A stretch of DNA of 64,000 bases from Fluviicola taffensis DSM 16823. GTDB taxonomy: Bacteria; Bacteroidota; Bacteroidia; Flavobacteriales_D; Crocinitomicaceae. How positions within the stretch are numbered: the stretch's first letter is position 1; the number at the start of each line of letters is the position of its first letter. Where the stretch lies: NCBI RefSeq assembly GCF_000194605.1, contig NC_015321.1, positions 558,001 through 622,000 on the forward strand, written 5' to 3'. Positions 8,711 through 16,902 of this stretch are shown one piece after another. Made by a program: the position numbers and the translations under genes. The notes under the pieces were generated by a model that saw only the letters and a program-made list of their open reading frames with translations, was not told the origin of the DNA and did not search any database.

Positions 8711-9745
8711 TTACTTTCCTTTTGGGACATGCGAATCTGTAAATTTACTTGCTGTATTATTCCAGCTATCAATCAACCCAGAACGTTTCTTATTCAATGT
8801 TTGATTTGTAGCATTGTACGTATTCACACCTGCATTCATATCATTAACAGCTTTATTGTATCCATCCACATCTTTCTGAGTGCGTTTCTTTTCGGGAATC
8901 TCATCAAAAGCTTTTTTCACTTTGTCAAAATTTTCAGTGACCATAAAATAATCAGCCATTTTGGGAGTTTCATTCGTAGCTTCATCGATATAAAAATTCA
9001 ACAATTTTTTAGTTGCCTCAATCATGCTTTTATCATTTGCATACGGTTTTACATCGTCTAATTTTGCTAAACCTTCTTTTGCTGTTGAGATCAATGCGTT
9101 TCTATTTTGTTCGATTGCATTGATGTCTTTTCGATTGATTGCATCCATTAGATACAATTCTTGCTTAAAGCTTTTGAAGAAAATCAAGTAAATCTCATTA
9201 TATGTATTGTAAACTTGTCCAGCAATGGTCATTTTCTTATCCAATGCATCTTCAGATGAAATCAAATTAATATTGTTTGCAGCAGCGAATACTTTTTGCT
9301 CTCTCCCAACCATATCCGATGCTTGAACCAATTTGTCATTTGCACGTTCACGCGCCAACATATATGCTTCCATTGCGTCATAAGACTCTTCAGAAACGGC
9401 TTCCATGTCTACAATTTTCGCGTAATCTTCTTTCAATACGATATTATTAATTCGAAGGTATTCAATGACAGAATCACGAAATTGAGTTGATCCATTAAAT
9501 GCTTTCGCAGATTTCGCTTTAGCTAAAGCTTGACTAGATGTTTGAATCAATTCAGCTCTTCTTTTCTCTACTTTTCGAGCACTTTTACCGTGAGAAACAG
9601 AACTCGTATAATCCCACATATCTTGTTGAATTTTGCTGTATTCAGTCGTAAATACATTCATATACTCAACAGCAGTTTGTGCATACAAGTTAGCCGATCC
9701 AAGAAAGGCAATTAGTAAGGTGAATTTTAGAATTTGAGTTTTCAT
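8711..9745 (-). CDS. exported helical protein, DUF3829-like (YiiG family)
   Basis: A 344-residue protein from the chosen start, which gives a clean signal peptide MKTQILKFTLLIAFLGSANLYAQ. The mature part is long, charged and helical, rich in K, E, N and A (ELIQTSSQALAKAKSAKAFNG; EKKRTQKDVDGYNKAVNDMNAGVN), and ends in a short serine- and lysine-rich tail. This is the texture of DUF3829/YiiG proteins, periplasmic helical bundles of unknown role. It starts 11 bases after the stop of the Prc-like protease gene, so the two form an operon and the protein may be a partner or substrate of the protease. The longer start at 9781 would begin inside the protease gene and spoil the signal peptide. Confidence 0.72.
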   Translation of the reverse strand: MKTQILKFTLLIAFLGSANLYAQTAVEYMNVFTTEYSKIQQDMWDYTSSVSHGKSARKVEKRRAELIQTSSQALAKAKSAKAFNGSTQFRDSVIEYLRINNIVLKEDYAKIVDMEAVSEESYDAMEAYMLARERANDKLVQASDMVGREQKVFAAANNINLISSEDALDKKMTIAGQVYNTYNEIYLIFFKSFKQELYLMDAINRKDINAIEQNRNALISTAKEGLAKLDDVKPYANDKSMIEATKKLLNFYIDEATNETPKMADYFMVTENFDKVKKAFDEIPEKKRTQKDVDGYNKAVNDMNAGVNTYNATNQTLNKKRSGLIDSWNNTASKFTDSHVPKGK

Positions 9746-9756
9746 AATCGTTTGAT

Positions 9757-11847
9757 TTATTTGTTGATTGTTTGTAGCCATTCATCCATTATTCCAACAG
9801 CTTCAAAGAGTTCAATATCTGAATTTAAATGTTTTGTAAAATCTTCGAAATACATTTTCAAGATTGGATTTTTATCGTATACCATCTGATCGAAAGAGTT
9901 AGACGAAACGGTATATGGCCATTTTGGTTCCACACTCAAGGATTTAAACCGAGTTCTTAATTGATTGTTTTTCTGAGATTCATTCCAAAAAGAAGCCAAA
10001 TCTAATTTCGTTGCTTTGGATTGATTGTAATTACTCGAAATGGTATCCAATGTCTTGTAATAGGAATCATAAATTCCAGTTGCTCGTTGTTTCACAGAGA
10101 ATGCTACAAGTTCAGCAACAGGAAGTGGATTCGAGGAAGCCACGAAACTAATTTTCTTTTCAATGGGAGGTGGAATCAATGCGTTTTTATAATTCCGTTC
10201 GCGGTGTTGTGTTGAATCAAAAGCAGTCATTCCAACTTCAATATCTGGCTTAACACCAACTACTTGATTCGATTGTCCATTCACACGATACAAAACACCT
10301 TCTGTGATGCTTACATACCCGAAATTTGGATTTTCTTGAATACCTCCAATTTCACCAACAACGGGATCCAAAGGCCAAACTTGCTGACTCGTTGCTTTTC
10401 CAAAACTAGGGACACCCACAATAATTGCTTTTTGATAATCTTGTAAAACTGCTGCAACAATTTCCGAAGCTGAAGCACTTCCTTCATCAATCAAAACCAA
10501 CAAAGGTCCGTCGTAAATGAATCCGCGATTAATGTCTTTCAATACTTTCACAACTCCCAAATTATCTTGAGTTGCCAAAATTGGTCCGTAATCAACAAAA
10601 ATACCCGAAAGCGAAATAGCCTCATAAAGTGAACCTCCTCCATTTCCACGTAAATCCAAAATCAACCCTTGGATACCATCTTTTTTGAGTTTCAAGATGC
10701 ATTTTGCCATATCATTTGCACAACCTTGTTCGGTCATATCGGCAGAATAATTCGTGTAAAAATCGGGGAGACTGATATAACCAATTTTTTGAGACCCCAA
10801 CATTAATGCATTTTTGATATTATCGTTGTCATTATAAACAACTCCTTTTTCTAGATCAACTTGTATTTCATCTCCATTTTCATCCTTTATACGAATTGAA
10901 ATTTCTCTCCCATCAAATTTTTCAAAAGCTTCCGATAATTCCTTCAATCCAGAAACGCCATTTTTGATTTCCAACCAAGAGGAGTTCTTCAATCCGAACT
11001 TGATTCCCAAAATAAAGTCACCCGTAAACAATTCATTGGATAACCAAGCGGAACTTCCAGGCAAGACATCTGTTAATATGATCCTATTTTCTTCGTCTAA
11101 TCCATAACTGATTCCGAATTTTTCTTTTTGAACGGAAAGCTCCTCAAAAAAACCTTTCTTTTGACTTGGACTGAAGTAAGAAGAATGTGGGTCAAAACTC
11201 ATAGCAATCGCCAATAAATAAAGCTCTTTCAAGCGTTCTGCATTCTGTATGCTTTCCAAATAGTTGGTCGTTCTGTTTTGAATTTTCAATCTGGCTTTCT
11301 TCTCAAATTGAACCAGCGAATCTTTTAAAAGCAATTTAGAATCTTTGGGATGCATGGCGACCATTTCCGACAAGATGGAATAACTTAAACTGGCTTCCCA
11401 AAAGGTTTTGTAGGTTGATTCTGTGATTTTTTGTTGCTGGTTGAAATCAAACTGCTTCGTGCTATTTAAATTGATTGGAGTACTTAGAAACCTTTCCTGA
11501 AACACACTTATTTCTTTGGACCGAAGATTTACTAATCGCTGAAATTCATTGAAATAGAATTGGTTACCATTCTTTATGTTATCTGGAATTTTTGAACTCA
11601 GTCCTTTTAAGTACGTCAGATCATCAACTCGCAAAATCTCATTATCCGAATCAATAAATGAAATCAAATAATCATGAACTTGATTGCCGTATGCTTCATC
11701 AATTGCTCGCGGTTTTACATGCTTACTTTGAATCCTTTTGACTAAAAACTGAACGCTTTTAGATAAAGAATCTAATTCACCAGCCGCTGAATAAAATGAA
11801 CCTATCGTGATTAATAAGGTGATTGTAAATAAAAATTTCAAACGCAA
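9757..11847 (-). CDS. prc: carboxy-terminal processing protease, S41 family (Prc/Tsp-like)
   Basis: A 696-residue exported serine protease (signal peptide MRLKFLFTITLLITIGSFYSAAG). An N-terminal helical region precedes a PDZ-like segment (about residues 240-330, FGISYGLDEENRIILTDVLPGSSAW), then the S41 core: GYISLPDFY, LILDLRGNGGGSLYEA, and DEGSASASEIV with the nucleophile probably S459, followed by SFGKATSQ with the general base K484. The 25-residue spacing equals that of E. coli Tsp (S430/K455). The C-terminal 150 residues match the extra domain of large Prc proteins. The only in-frame start is TTG, since a stop lies 30 bases upstream. It leads an operon with the DUF3829-like gene. Confidence 0.9.
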   Translation of the reverse strand: MRLKFLFTITLLITIGSFYSAAGELDSLSKSVQFLVKRIQSKHVKPRAIDEAYGNQVHDYLISFIDSDNEILRVDDLTYLKGLSSKIPDNIKNGNQFYFNEFQRLVNLRSKEISVFQERFLSTPINLNSTKQFDFNQQQKITESTYKTFWEASLSYSILSEMVAMHPKDSKLLLKDSLVQFEKKARLKIQNRTTNYLESIQNAERLKELYLLAIAMSFDPHSSYFSPSQKKGFFEELSVQKEKFGISYGLDEENRIILTDVLPGSSAWLSNELFTGDFILGIKFGLKNSSWLEIKNGVSGLKELSEAFEKFDGREISIRIKDENGDEIQVDLEKGVVYNDNDNIKNALMLGSQKIGYISLPDFYTNYSADMTEQGCANDMAKCILKLKKDGIQGLILDLRGNGGGSLYEAISLSGIFVDYGPILATQDNLGVVKVLKDINRGFIYDGPLLVLIDEGSASASEIVAAVLQDYQKAIIVGVPSFGKATSQQVWPLDPVVGEIGGIQENPNFGYVSITEGVLYRVNGQSNQVVGVKPDIEVGMTAFDSTQHRERNYKNALIPPPIEKKISFVASSNPLPVAELVAFSVKQRATGIYDSYYKTLDTISSNYNQSKATKLDLASFWNESQKNNQLRTRFKSLSVEPKWPYTVSSNSFDQMVYDKNPILKMYFEDFTKHLNSDIELFEAVGIMDEWLQTINK

Positions 11848-11960
11848 AATGTCAATTTTTCTTTCGTAAAAGTACTACGAATTTGGAGAAGAAAAACAAG
11901 CTAAATCACACAAAAATAGAGTCCTCAATCTTTAGATGTTTATTTTGCCTCCTTTTAGTC

Positions 11961-12305
11961 CTACTGAATTTCAAACAAAGCCATGTTATCGATCTTCAGA
12001 TGCTTCATTACCAAGGTATTCCACTTCGATAGCTCTGACCTATTATTCCCATGATCAACAGACCTCAAGTATTTGTTTTTCAAAAGATTATAACCATCTA
12101 CAAAACGAGAATACAAACCTTCTATTTCTTCCTCAGACCACTCTTTACTTTTTAGTTTCACTTCGAATTTTCTGCGCTCAATTTCGCATAAATCAAAATA
12201 GATATTGATAAAACAATTTGTTTTATTATCGATTGGAAGCAAATAATAGCTTTGGTAAGGATCAAAAATGGTACAGGTTAATATATTTTGTTGAGTCTTT
12301 ACTTA
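11961..12305 (-). pseudogene. unrecognised ORF in the same frame as, and directly after, the stop of the upstream gene
   Basis: The minus-strand frame is open from the TAA that ends the gene at 12303 down to 11961, giving about 113 codons. No ATG opens it. The first usable start is TTG at 12242 (93 residues, LPIDNKTNCFINIYFDLCEIERRKFEVKL...). The peptide looks protein-like: mixed charge, KSKEWSEEEIEGLYSRFVDGYNLLK as an amphipathic helix, aromatic residues. Either it is the C-terminal part of the upstream protein cut off by a nonsense change, a decayed gene, or a gene with a non-ATG start. I do not recognise the family. Confidence 0.4.
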
Positions 12306-13010
12306 CTTTCTTCGTTTGAAAAAATACTTCCCGTTTTTCAAAATGAATTGATCGGTGGATGTAGAAATGGTGACACTTTCTTCGGATAAATAAATGTACA
12401 ACAACTTCTCGTTTGATCCAAAATCACTACAAGTCAAGTGCTTAACACCGTTTTCCACCCCATGAATACTTGCTCGAAAAAGATTTAATTGCTCGTCTTC
12501 TTTTCCTCTGTTTCGATAGACCACAAAATCCATTACGGAAGGATCGTGCTTTACTGGAAGTACAAACACCTCGTCGCCTGTTGCTGCAAGGTATTTAAAC
12601 GCTCTCTCTTCGATTAACACATTGAAATTGGGAAGTTCATCGCTGATTTCGATGGGCAAAAAGACCGATTCGTGAAAGAAAACATCCGATAACTCTTCTT
12701 GAAAAGCAGTAAAGCTTACTTGAGGAATCGAATCATCAATGAATTTTAATTTGAAAATGTTGCGATTGTCATTGTCATAGAAGTACGTGTTCGATATTGT
12801 GCTATACTTTAAGTTGTATTGCTTATTGCGATAAGTCAGAAACAAATCGGATGATTTCTCAACAAAACCTGTTTCCAAGGTATCGATTCTGATTGATTGA
12901 TGTTTGTCATAGCTCGAGTAATAAACACCCGTAATTGGACGTTGGGATTGGCTTTTCAGGCTAATGAAAAGTGTTAGTGCAATGATTGTAAATTTAAGTC
13001 TCAGCCCCAT
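12303..13010 (-). CDS. exported protein of unknown function
   Basis: A 235-residue protein starting at an ATG that gives a good signal peptide (MGLRLKFTIIALTLFISLKSQS, cleavage about residue 22). The mature part is strand-rich and polar, with ITGVYYSSYDKHQSIRIDTLETGF and many short repeats of hydrophobic-polar alternation, and ends in KNGKYFFKRRK. A longer start at 13055 exists but would break the signal peptide. The frame stays open after the stop for another 113 codons (see 11961-12305). No known domain recognised; an envelope location is likely. Confidence 0.6.
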   Translation of the reverse strand: MGLRLKFTIIALTLFISLKSQSQRPITGVYYSSYDKHQSIRIDTLETGFVEKSSDLFLTYRNKQYNLKYSTISNTYFYDNDNRNIFKLKFIDDSIPQVSFTAFQEELSDVFFHESVFLPIEISDELPNFNVLIEERAFKYLAATGDEVFVLPVKHDPSVMDFVVYRNRGKEDEQLNLFRASIHGVENGVKHLTCSDFGSNEKLLYIYLSEESVTISTSTDQFILKNGKYFFKRRK

Positions 13011-13086
13011 TTTCTTTTGCAATTTGAATCCACCATTCAGACAAACCAGCAGCATCCGCTCCTAATGTTGTACTGAATTTGAACAT
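12994..13086 (-). pseudogene. possible gene remnant or small ORF overlapping the start of the exported protein gene
   Basis: From an ATG at 13086 a 30-codon frame runs to a TAA at 12994: MFKFSTTLGADAAGLSEWW and so on. The frame is open upstream to about 13160 without another ATG, and that longer peptide also looks protein-like. It may be the 3' end of a lost gene or a short leader peptide coupled to the next gene, whose ATG lies within it. Between 13011 and the panD start there is no other gene. Confidence 0.25.
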
Positions 13087-13330
13087 TGCTTCGGTTTTAA
13101 AATTGTTAATACTTGTTTTCGTCGATAACGCTTGGGCAGAAGCTTCAGCGTAGGCACAAAGTTACCGCAAAAAAAACGACATGGTTGTGTCTGAATTGAA
13201 AAAAATAATTCAGGTGGACTCTTATAACGTAGTTATAAAAAAATTACAAATTTCAAGTTGCGAATGTGGAATTATCGAATCAAAAACAACAAGTACGGAA
13301 AATCGCAACTGATACCAAAAACGCATGTTC

Positions 13331-13338
13331 TATATTTG
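13331..13338 (+). promoter_or_regulatory. Bacteroidota -7 promoter box for panD
   Basis: TATATTTG matches TAnnTTTG and ends 17 bases before the ATG at 13356. It lies inside the longer possible reading frame from 13266, arguing for the shorter panD start. Confidence 0.55.
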
Positions 13339-13355
13339 ACTCAAACTTAGCGATT

Positions 13356-13718
13356 ATGATAAACCTACTCAAAAGTAAAATCCAAGAGCTCGTAGTCAGT
13401 GAAAGTTCTTTGGATTATCCTGGAAGCATCTCACTTCCGATAGAACTCATACGAATGGCAAATCTGACTGAATTCGAACAAGTATTTGTCAACAATAAAA
13501 CATCTGGAGCTCGAATAAGTACTTATGTAGTTCTCAGTAAGCAGAATGGGTTTGTAAGCCTCAACGGAGCAGCTTCGCATCATTTCAAAAAGGGCGATAT
13601 CATTCATGTATTGAGTTATCGCATGGTAGACGAAGCAGAAGCACCTCGATTCCGACCAACTTTAGTTCGTGCAAATGACAAAAACGAAGTCATTGAAGCT
13701 ATTCCTTATTTCATTTGA
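13356..13718 (+). CDS. panD: aspartate 1-decarboxylase
   Basis: The 120-residue product is a pyruvoyl-dependent aspartate decarboxylase, making beta-alanine for pantothenate and coenzyme A. It keeps the self-cleavage site as Gly-Ser in LDYPGSISLP, where serine becomes the pyruvoyl group. Other active-site elements seen are the early lysine (LLKSKI), ARISTYVV corresponding to E. coli Arg54, Thr57 and Tyr58, and SLNGAASH with Asn72. The C-terminal FRPTLVRANDKNEVIEAIP also matches. The frame could open at 13266, but the extra 30 residues are absent from the family and contain the promoter box. It begins an operon with a GNAT-like and a UbiA gene; no other pantothenate gene is near. Confidence 0.88.
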   Translation: MINLLKSKIQELVVSESSLDYPGSISLPIELIRMANLTEFEQVFVNNKTSGARISTYVVLSKQNGFVSLNGAASHHFKKGDIIHVLSYRMVDEAEAPRFRPTLVRANDKNEVIEAIPYFI

Positions 13719-14413
13719 TGATGTTTGTAATTATTTTAATCATAGCGCTTTTAGGTCTTAGTTATCTCTTTTGCCGGATTTGGATGCATTGGAACATTTC
13801 TATTCGCAAGATCTCTTTTGAATCCATTCAAGACCTTCAAAATCGGTTGAATGATCCATTGGTTGTGGCAGAACGAAGTTTGCGTAAAACAGCTTTTTCG
13901 GAAGTCAACATGCCACTTACAGAATCCTTTTACACAGATGAAGACCTCGATAATTCGTTCGATTTTATCATTGTTCGGGATCGAAAAACAAAAACGCCTT
14001 TACTTTCAAGTAGATCTTACACCAATCAAACGCTTATTCACAAACAGCTTCAGGCACATGAAACCACTGATTATTTGACTCTTTCATTAGATTCTGATGA
14101 AAAATATGTCCTCTTAGATCGTTTATCTGCTCATTCAAAACATTCCTTATTTTCAAAATCACGGAAGAAAATCTTTATAAACTATTACATCCATGTTTTA
14201 AATTTTTACCCAAAGCATCACCTGATCCTAATGGCGCGTTCGGAGCCCGATGAACGATTATTGACAAAATACCTGCGCTTGGGCTTTCAAATTGTTGGAA
14301 AGCAAAAACACAATCAGGTCGATCATTGGATTGTACTTCTTCCAGGGAAAAATCCGACTCAATCGTTAGCGCAAAGCACCAAACAATATGTCTTATTTAA
14401 ACTATTCACTTAA
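13718..14413 (+). CDS. membrane-anchored protein with a GNAT-like C-terminal segment, unknown
   Basis: A 231-residue protein. The ATG overlaps the panD stop by one base (TGATG), so it is translationally coupled. Residues 1-20 form a single N-terminal membrane anchor. The rest is soluble, with ERSLRKTAFSEV, a FDFIIVRDRKTKTPLLSSRSY strand-loop, and near the end KYLRLGFQIVGKQKHNQVDHWIVLLPG. The last segment resembles the terminal strands of a GNAT acyltransferase, where a Y..LGF..VG motif is common, but no clear acetyl-CoA loop (Q/RxxGxG/A) was found, so this is only a hint. Between panD and ubiA in a tight operon it may act with them. Confidence 0.65.
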   Translation: MMFVIILIIALLGLSYLFCRIWMHWNISIRKISFESIQDLQNRLNDPLVVAERSLRKTAFSEVNMPLTESFYTDEDLDNSFDFIIVRDRKTKTPLLSSRSYTNQTLIHKQLQAHETTDYLTLSLDSDEKYVLLDRLSAHSKHSLFSKSRKKIFINYYIHVLNFYPKHHLILMARSEPDERLLTKYLRLGFQIVGKQKHNQVDHWIVLLPGKNPTQSLAQSTKQYVLFKLFT

Positions 14414-14415
14414 CC

Positions 14416-15306
14416 ATGCTAGTCAAACTAAAAGCCACATTTACGCTTATGCGTTGGTTTCATGAACTCGTTGTCATGATTCCATTTATCGCTTTGTATT
14501 TAAGTACATACTATTTTGGGGAATCTCACATTCAAACCCCGTTATCGGGTATTCTATTATTGTGCTTTACCATTCAGCTACTTATTGCTGCAGGATGCGT
14601 TTTGAACGATATTCGAGACAAAGACATTGATGCTGTGAACAAGCCAAACACCCGAATTATTGGAAGAATTTACAGCGTAAAACAAAGCTACATCCTCTTT
14701 ATCACCTTAATGATTCTAACTGTAATTACGAGTATTCTACTTACCTGTTTTTATTTCGAAGATTGGTGGTGGATTTCAATTACAGTGGTGCTTTTTTCAT
14801 TCGTCTACAATTTATGGCTCAAACGAACTCCTCTTTTTGGAAATCTGCTCATGGCAGCAATGACCGCTTCGATCGCTTTGGTCATCAAAATGTATTTATC
14901 AGCAGATTTAGTGATTCTAAATAGTGAAAAATTAAATCTTTTATTCGATTTATTTGCACTGATTTCATTTGCGATTATCGTTCCACGGGAGCTGAGTTTA
15001 GACATTTCCGATTTACAAGGAGATTTAAGTGATGATTGTTATACCCTTCCAGCTAAAATTGGTGAACAAAATAGCAAATGGGTGGTCGTTCTGTTACTCG
15101 TTTTATTCATATTGAGTGGAATTTGGATCGTTTATTTTCATCCTTATCAATGGATTACATTTGGAGTAGGGATTGTTTTACTATTCGTCTATATGTATTG
15201 GCTATTTCGTTGCAAAGAACGCATTGATTACATAAAAGCAGGCCGTTTTCTATGGGCAGTTATGATTCTGATGTTCCTGCTGACCACTTATTTTACATTT
15301 CAGTGA
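14416..15306 (+). CDS. UbiA-family prenyltransferase
   Basis: A 296-residue polytopic inner-membrane protein with about nine helices. It carries both polyprenyl-diphosphate/Mg2+ motifs of the family: NDIRDKDID (N64, D65, D68, D72) and DISDLQGDLSDD (from D196). UbiA enzymes attach a prenyl chain to an aromatic ring or to another acceptor such as glycerol phosphate. The acceptor cannot be told from sequence; no quinone-pathway genes are near. It starts 2 bases after the preceding stop and is the last gene of the panD operon. After its stop comes a degenerate CCCAC...GAACAC repeat. Confidence 0.85.
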   Translation: MLVKLKATFTLMRWFHELVVMIPFIALYLSTYYFGESHIQTPLSGILLLCFTIQLLIAAGCVLNDIRDKDIDAVNKPNTRIIGRIYSVKQSYILFITLMILTVITSILLTCFYFEDWWWISITVVLFSFVYNLWLKRTPLFGNLLMAAMTASIALVIKMYLSADLVILNSEKLNLLFDLFALISFAIIVPRELSLDISDLQGDLSDDCYTLPAKIGEQNSKWVVVLLLVLFILSGIWIVYFHPYQWITFGVGIVLLFVYMYWLFRCKERIDYIKAGRFLWAVMILMFLLTTYFTFQ

Positions 15307-15320
15307 AATTTAAAGTAAAG

Positions 15321-15353
15321 TCTCCCACTGATGGGCACACAGGAACACAAAAG
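15321..15353. repeat. degenerate CCCAC...GAACAC dispersed repeat relic
   Basis: TCTCCCACTGATGGGCACAC followed by AGGAACACAAAAG resembles the segments at 20143 and 55777, all three lying downstream of plus-strand genes. Confidence 0.4.
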
Positions 15354-15406
15354 TCTTTATTATCATAGAGTTGACTATATAGTATATTACATTCGTGGAA
15401 ACAAAA

Positions 15407-15437
15407 AAAGCCCTGATCTCAAAGAAACCAGGGCTTT
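15407..15437 (-). terminator. rho-independent terminator of sucC
   Basis: AAAGCCCTG pairs with CAGGGCTTT (9-bp stem); on the minus strand the stem is followed by a T run. It lies 21 bases after the sucC stop. Confidence 0.88.
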
Positions 15438-15457
15438 CAAATATGAGTTGTTTTGAC

Positions 15458-16669
15458 TTACGCCAATACTTCTTTTACTTTATCTGCTGCTTCTTGCAAC
15501 AACACTGCTGAATGAACATTCAATCCTGAATCATCAATGATTTTCTTCGCTTCAACTGCATTTGTTCCTTGCAAACGCACGATGATTGGAACTGGAATAT
15601 TTCCAATGCTTTTGTATGCATCAACAACACCTTGAGCAACACGGTCACAACGAACGATACCACCGAAGATATTGATTAAGATTGCTTTTACGTTTGGATC
15701 TTTCAAAATGATGTGGAATGCTTTTTCAACACGCTCAGCATTTGCAGTACCACCAACATCCAAGAAGTTTGCAGGGCTACCACCTGAGTATTTGATAATA
15801 TCCATTGTTGCCATTGCAAGACCCGCTCCGTTTACCATACAAGCAACGTTTCCGTCTAATTTCACAAAGTTTAATCCTGCTGCATCTGCTTCAACATCCA
15901 ATGGATCTTCTTCCATTGTATCTCTCATTGCTGCATAATCTGGGTGACGGTACAATCCGTTTCCATCCAAGGTTACTTTCGCATCAACTGCAATGATTTT
16001 GTTGTCTGAAGTTTTCAATACAGGGTTGATTTCGAACATAGCGGCATCACAACCTTCATAAGCATTGTACAAGTTCACAACGAATTTCGTCATTTGCTTG
16101 AATGCTTCTCCTGACAAACCAAGATTAAAAGCGATTTTACGCGCTTGGAATCCTTGAATACCGACACGTGGATCGATTTCTTCTTTAAAAATCAAATGTG
16201 GAGTATCGTGAGCAACTGTTTCAATATCCATTCCTCCTTCGGTAGAATACATGATTGTGTTACGACCTCTTTCACGATCCAACAATACAGACATGTAAAA
16301 CTCTTCTACTTCAGCCTCACCTGGGTAATAAACGTCTTCAGCAAGCAATACTTTGCTAACCAATTTTCCTACACCATTCGTTTGAGCTGTTTCCAAGTGA
16401 CCACCAAGGATTCCTTTTACTTTTTCTTCAACTTGATCAATTCCTTTTGCAAGAACTACACCATGAGAACCAGTTTCTTCAACGACACCTTTTCCGCGTC
16501 CTCCAGCATGGATTTGTGCTTTTACCACATACCAACCTGTTCCAGTTTCTTCTGTCAATTTTTTAGCTGCAGCAATTGCATCTTCTACTTTTTCTACAAC
16601 TACTCCGCGTTGGATTGCCACGCCGTATTTTTGTAAAATTGATTTTCCTTGATATTCGTGTAAGTTCAT
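15458..16669 (-). CDS. sucC: succinyl-CoA ligase (ADP-forming) beta subunit
   Basis: A 403-residue TCA-cycle enzyme subunit that, with SucD, converts succinyl-CoA to succinate with nucleotide triphosphate formation. The N-terminus MNLHEYQGKSILQKYGV is diagnostic. An ATP-grasp domain follows (WYVVKAQIHAGGRGKG; EINPVLKT), then the CoA-ligase domain: ACMVNGAGLAMATMDIIKYSGGSPANFLDVGG and INIFGGIVRCDRVAQG. No sucD is adjacent in the window, a scattered arrangement that is common in this phylum. On the minus strand a TACCTTTA near-match to the -7 consensus sits at 16696-16703. A clear terminator follows. Confidence 0.96.
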   Translation of the reverse strand: MNLHEYQGKSILQKYGVAIQRGVVVEKVEDAIAAAKKLTEETGTGWYVVKAQIHAGGRGKGVVEETGSHGVVLAKGIDQVEEKVKGILGGHLETAQTNGVGKLVSKVLLAEDVYYPGEAEVEEFYMSVLLDRERGRNTIMYSTEGGMDIETVAHDTPHLIFKEEIDPRVGIQGFQARKIAFNLGLSGEAFKQMTKFVVNLYNAYEGCDAAMFEINPVLKTSDNKIIAVDAKVTLDGNGLYRHPDYAAMRDTMEEDPLDVEADAAGLNFVKLDGNVACMVNGAGLAMATMDIIKYSGGSPANFLDVGGTANAERVEKAFHIILKDPNVKAILINIFGGIVRCDRVAQGVVDAYKSIGNIPVPIIVRLQGTNAVEAKKIIDDSGLNVHSAVLLQEAADKVKEVLA

Positions 16670-16902
16670 GACAACTTTTTAAATTTTTGCTGCGCTAAAG
16701 GTAAACATTTAATTGGTTCGCGATAATCCGAATTCCATAAAAATTCAATGGATTTGTAAAATTTCTATATCTGGTTTCATTCATAAAAAATCTTTGAATT
16801 CGAAACCTGTGGCCGAGATTAAAATTCGATTAGAATTTAGTCTCAAAAGAATTTCTAACCAATAGATTACCTAATTTTAAACAGAGTTCATTTATCTGTA
16901 TC

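Noticed and set aside
13266-13355. N-terminal extension of panD
   Set aside because: The 30 extra residues are absent from the family and contain the TATATTTG promoter box; the ATG at 13356 restores the normal length.
16696-16703. sucC promoter box TACCTTTA
   Set aside because: Last base differs from the TAnnTTTG consensus; mentioned in the sucC entry but not listed as a feature.
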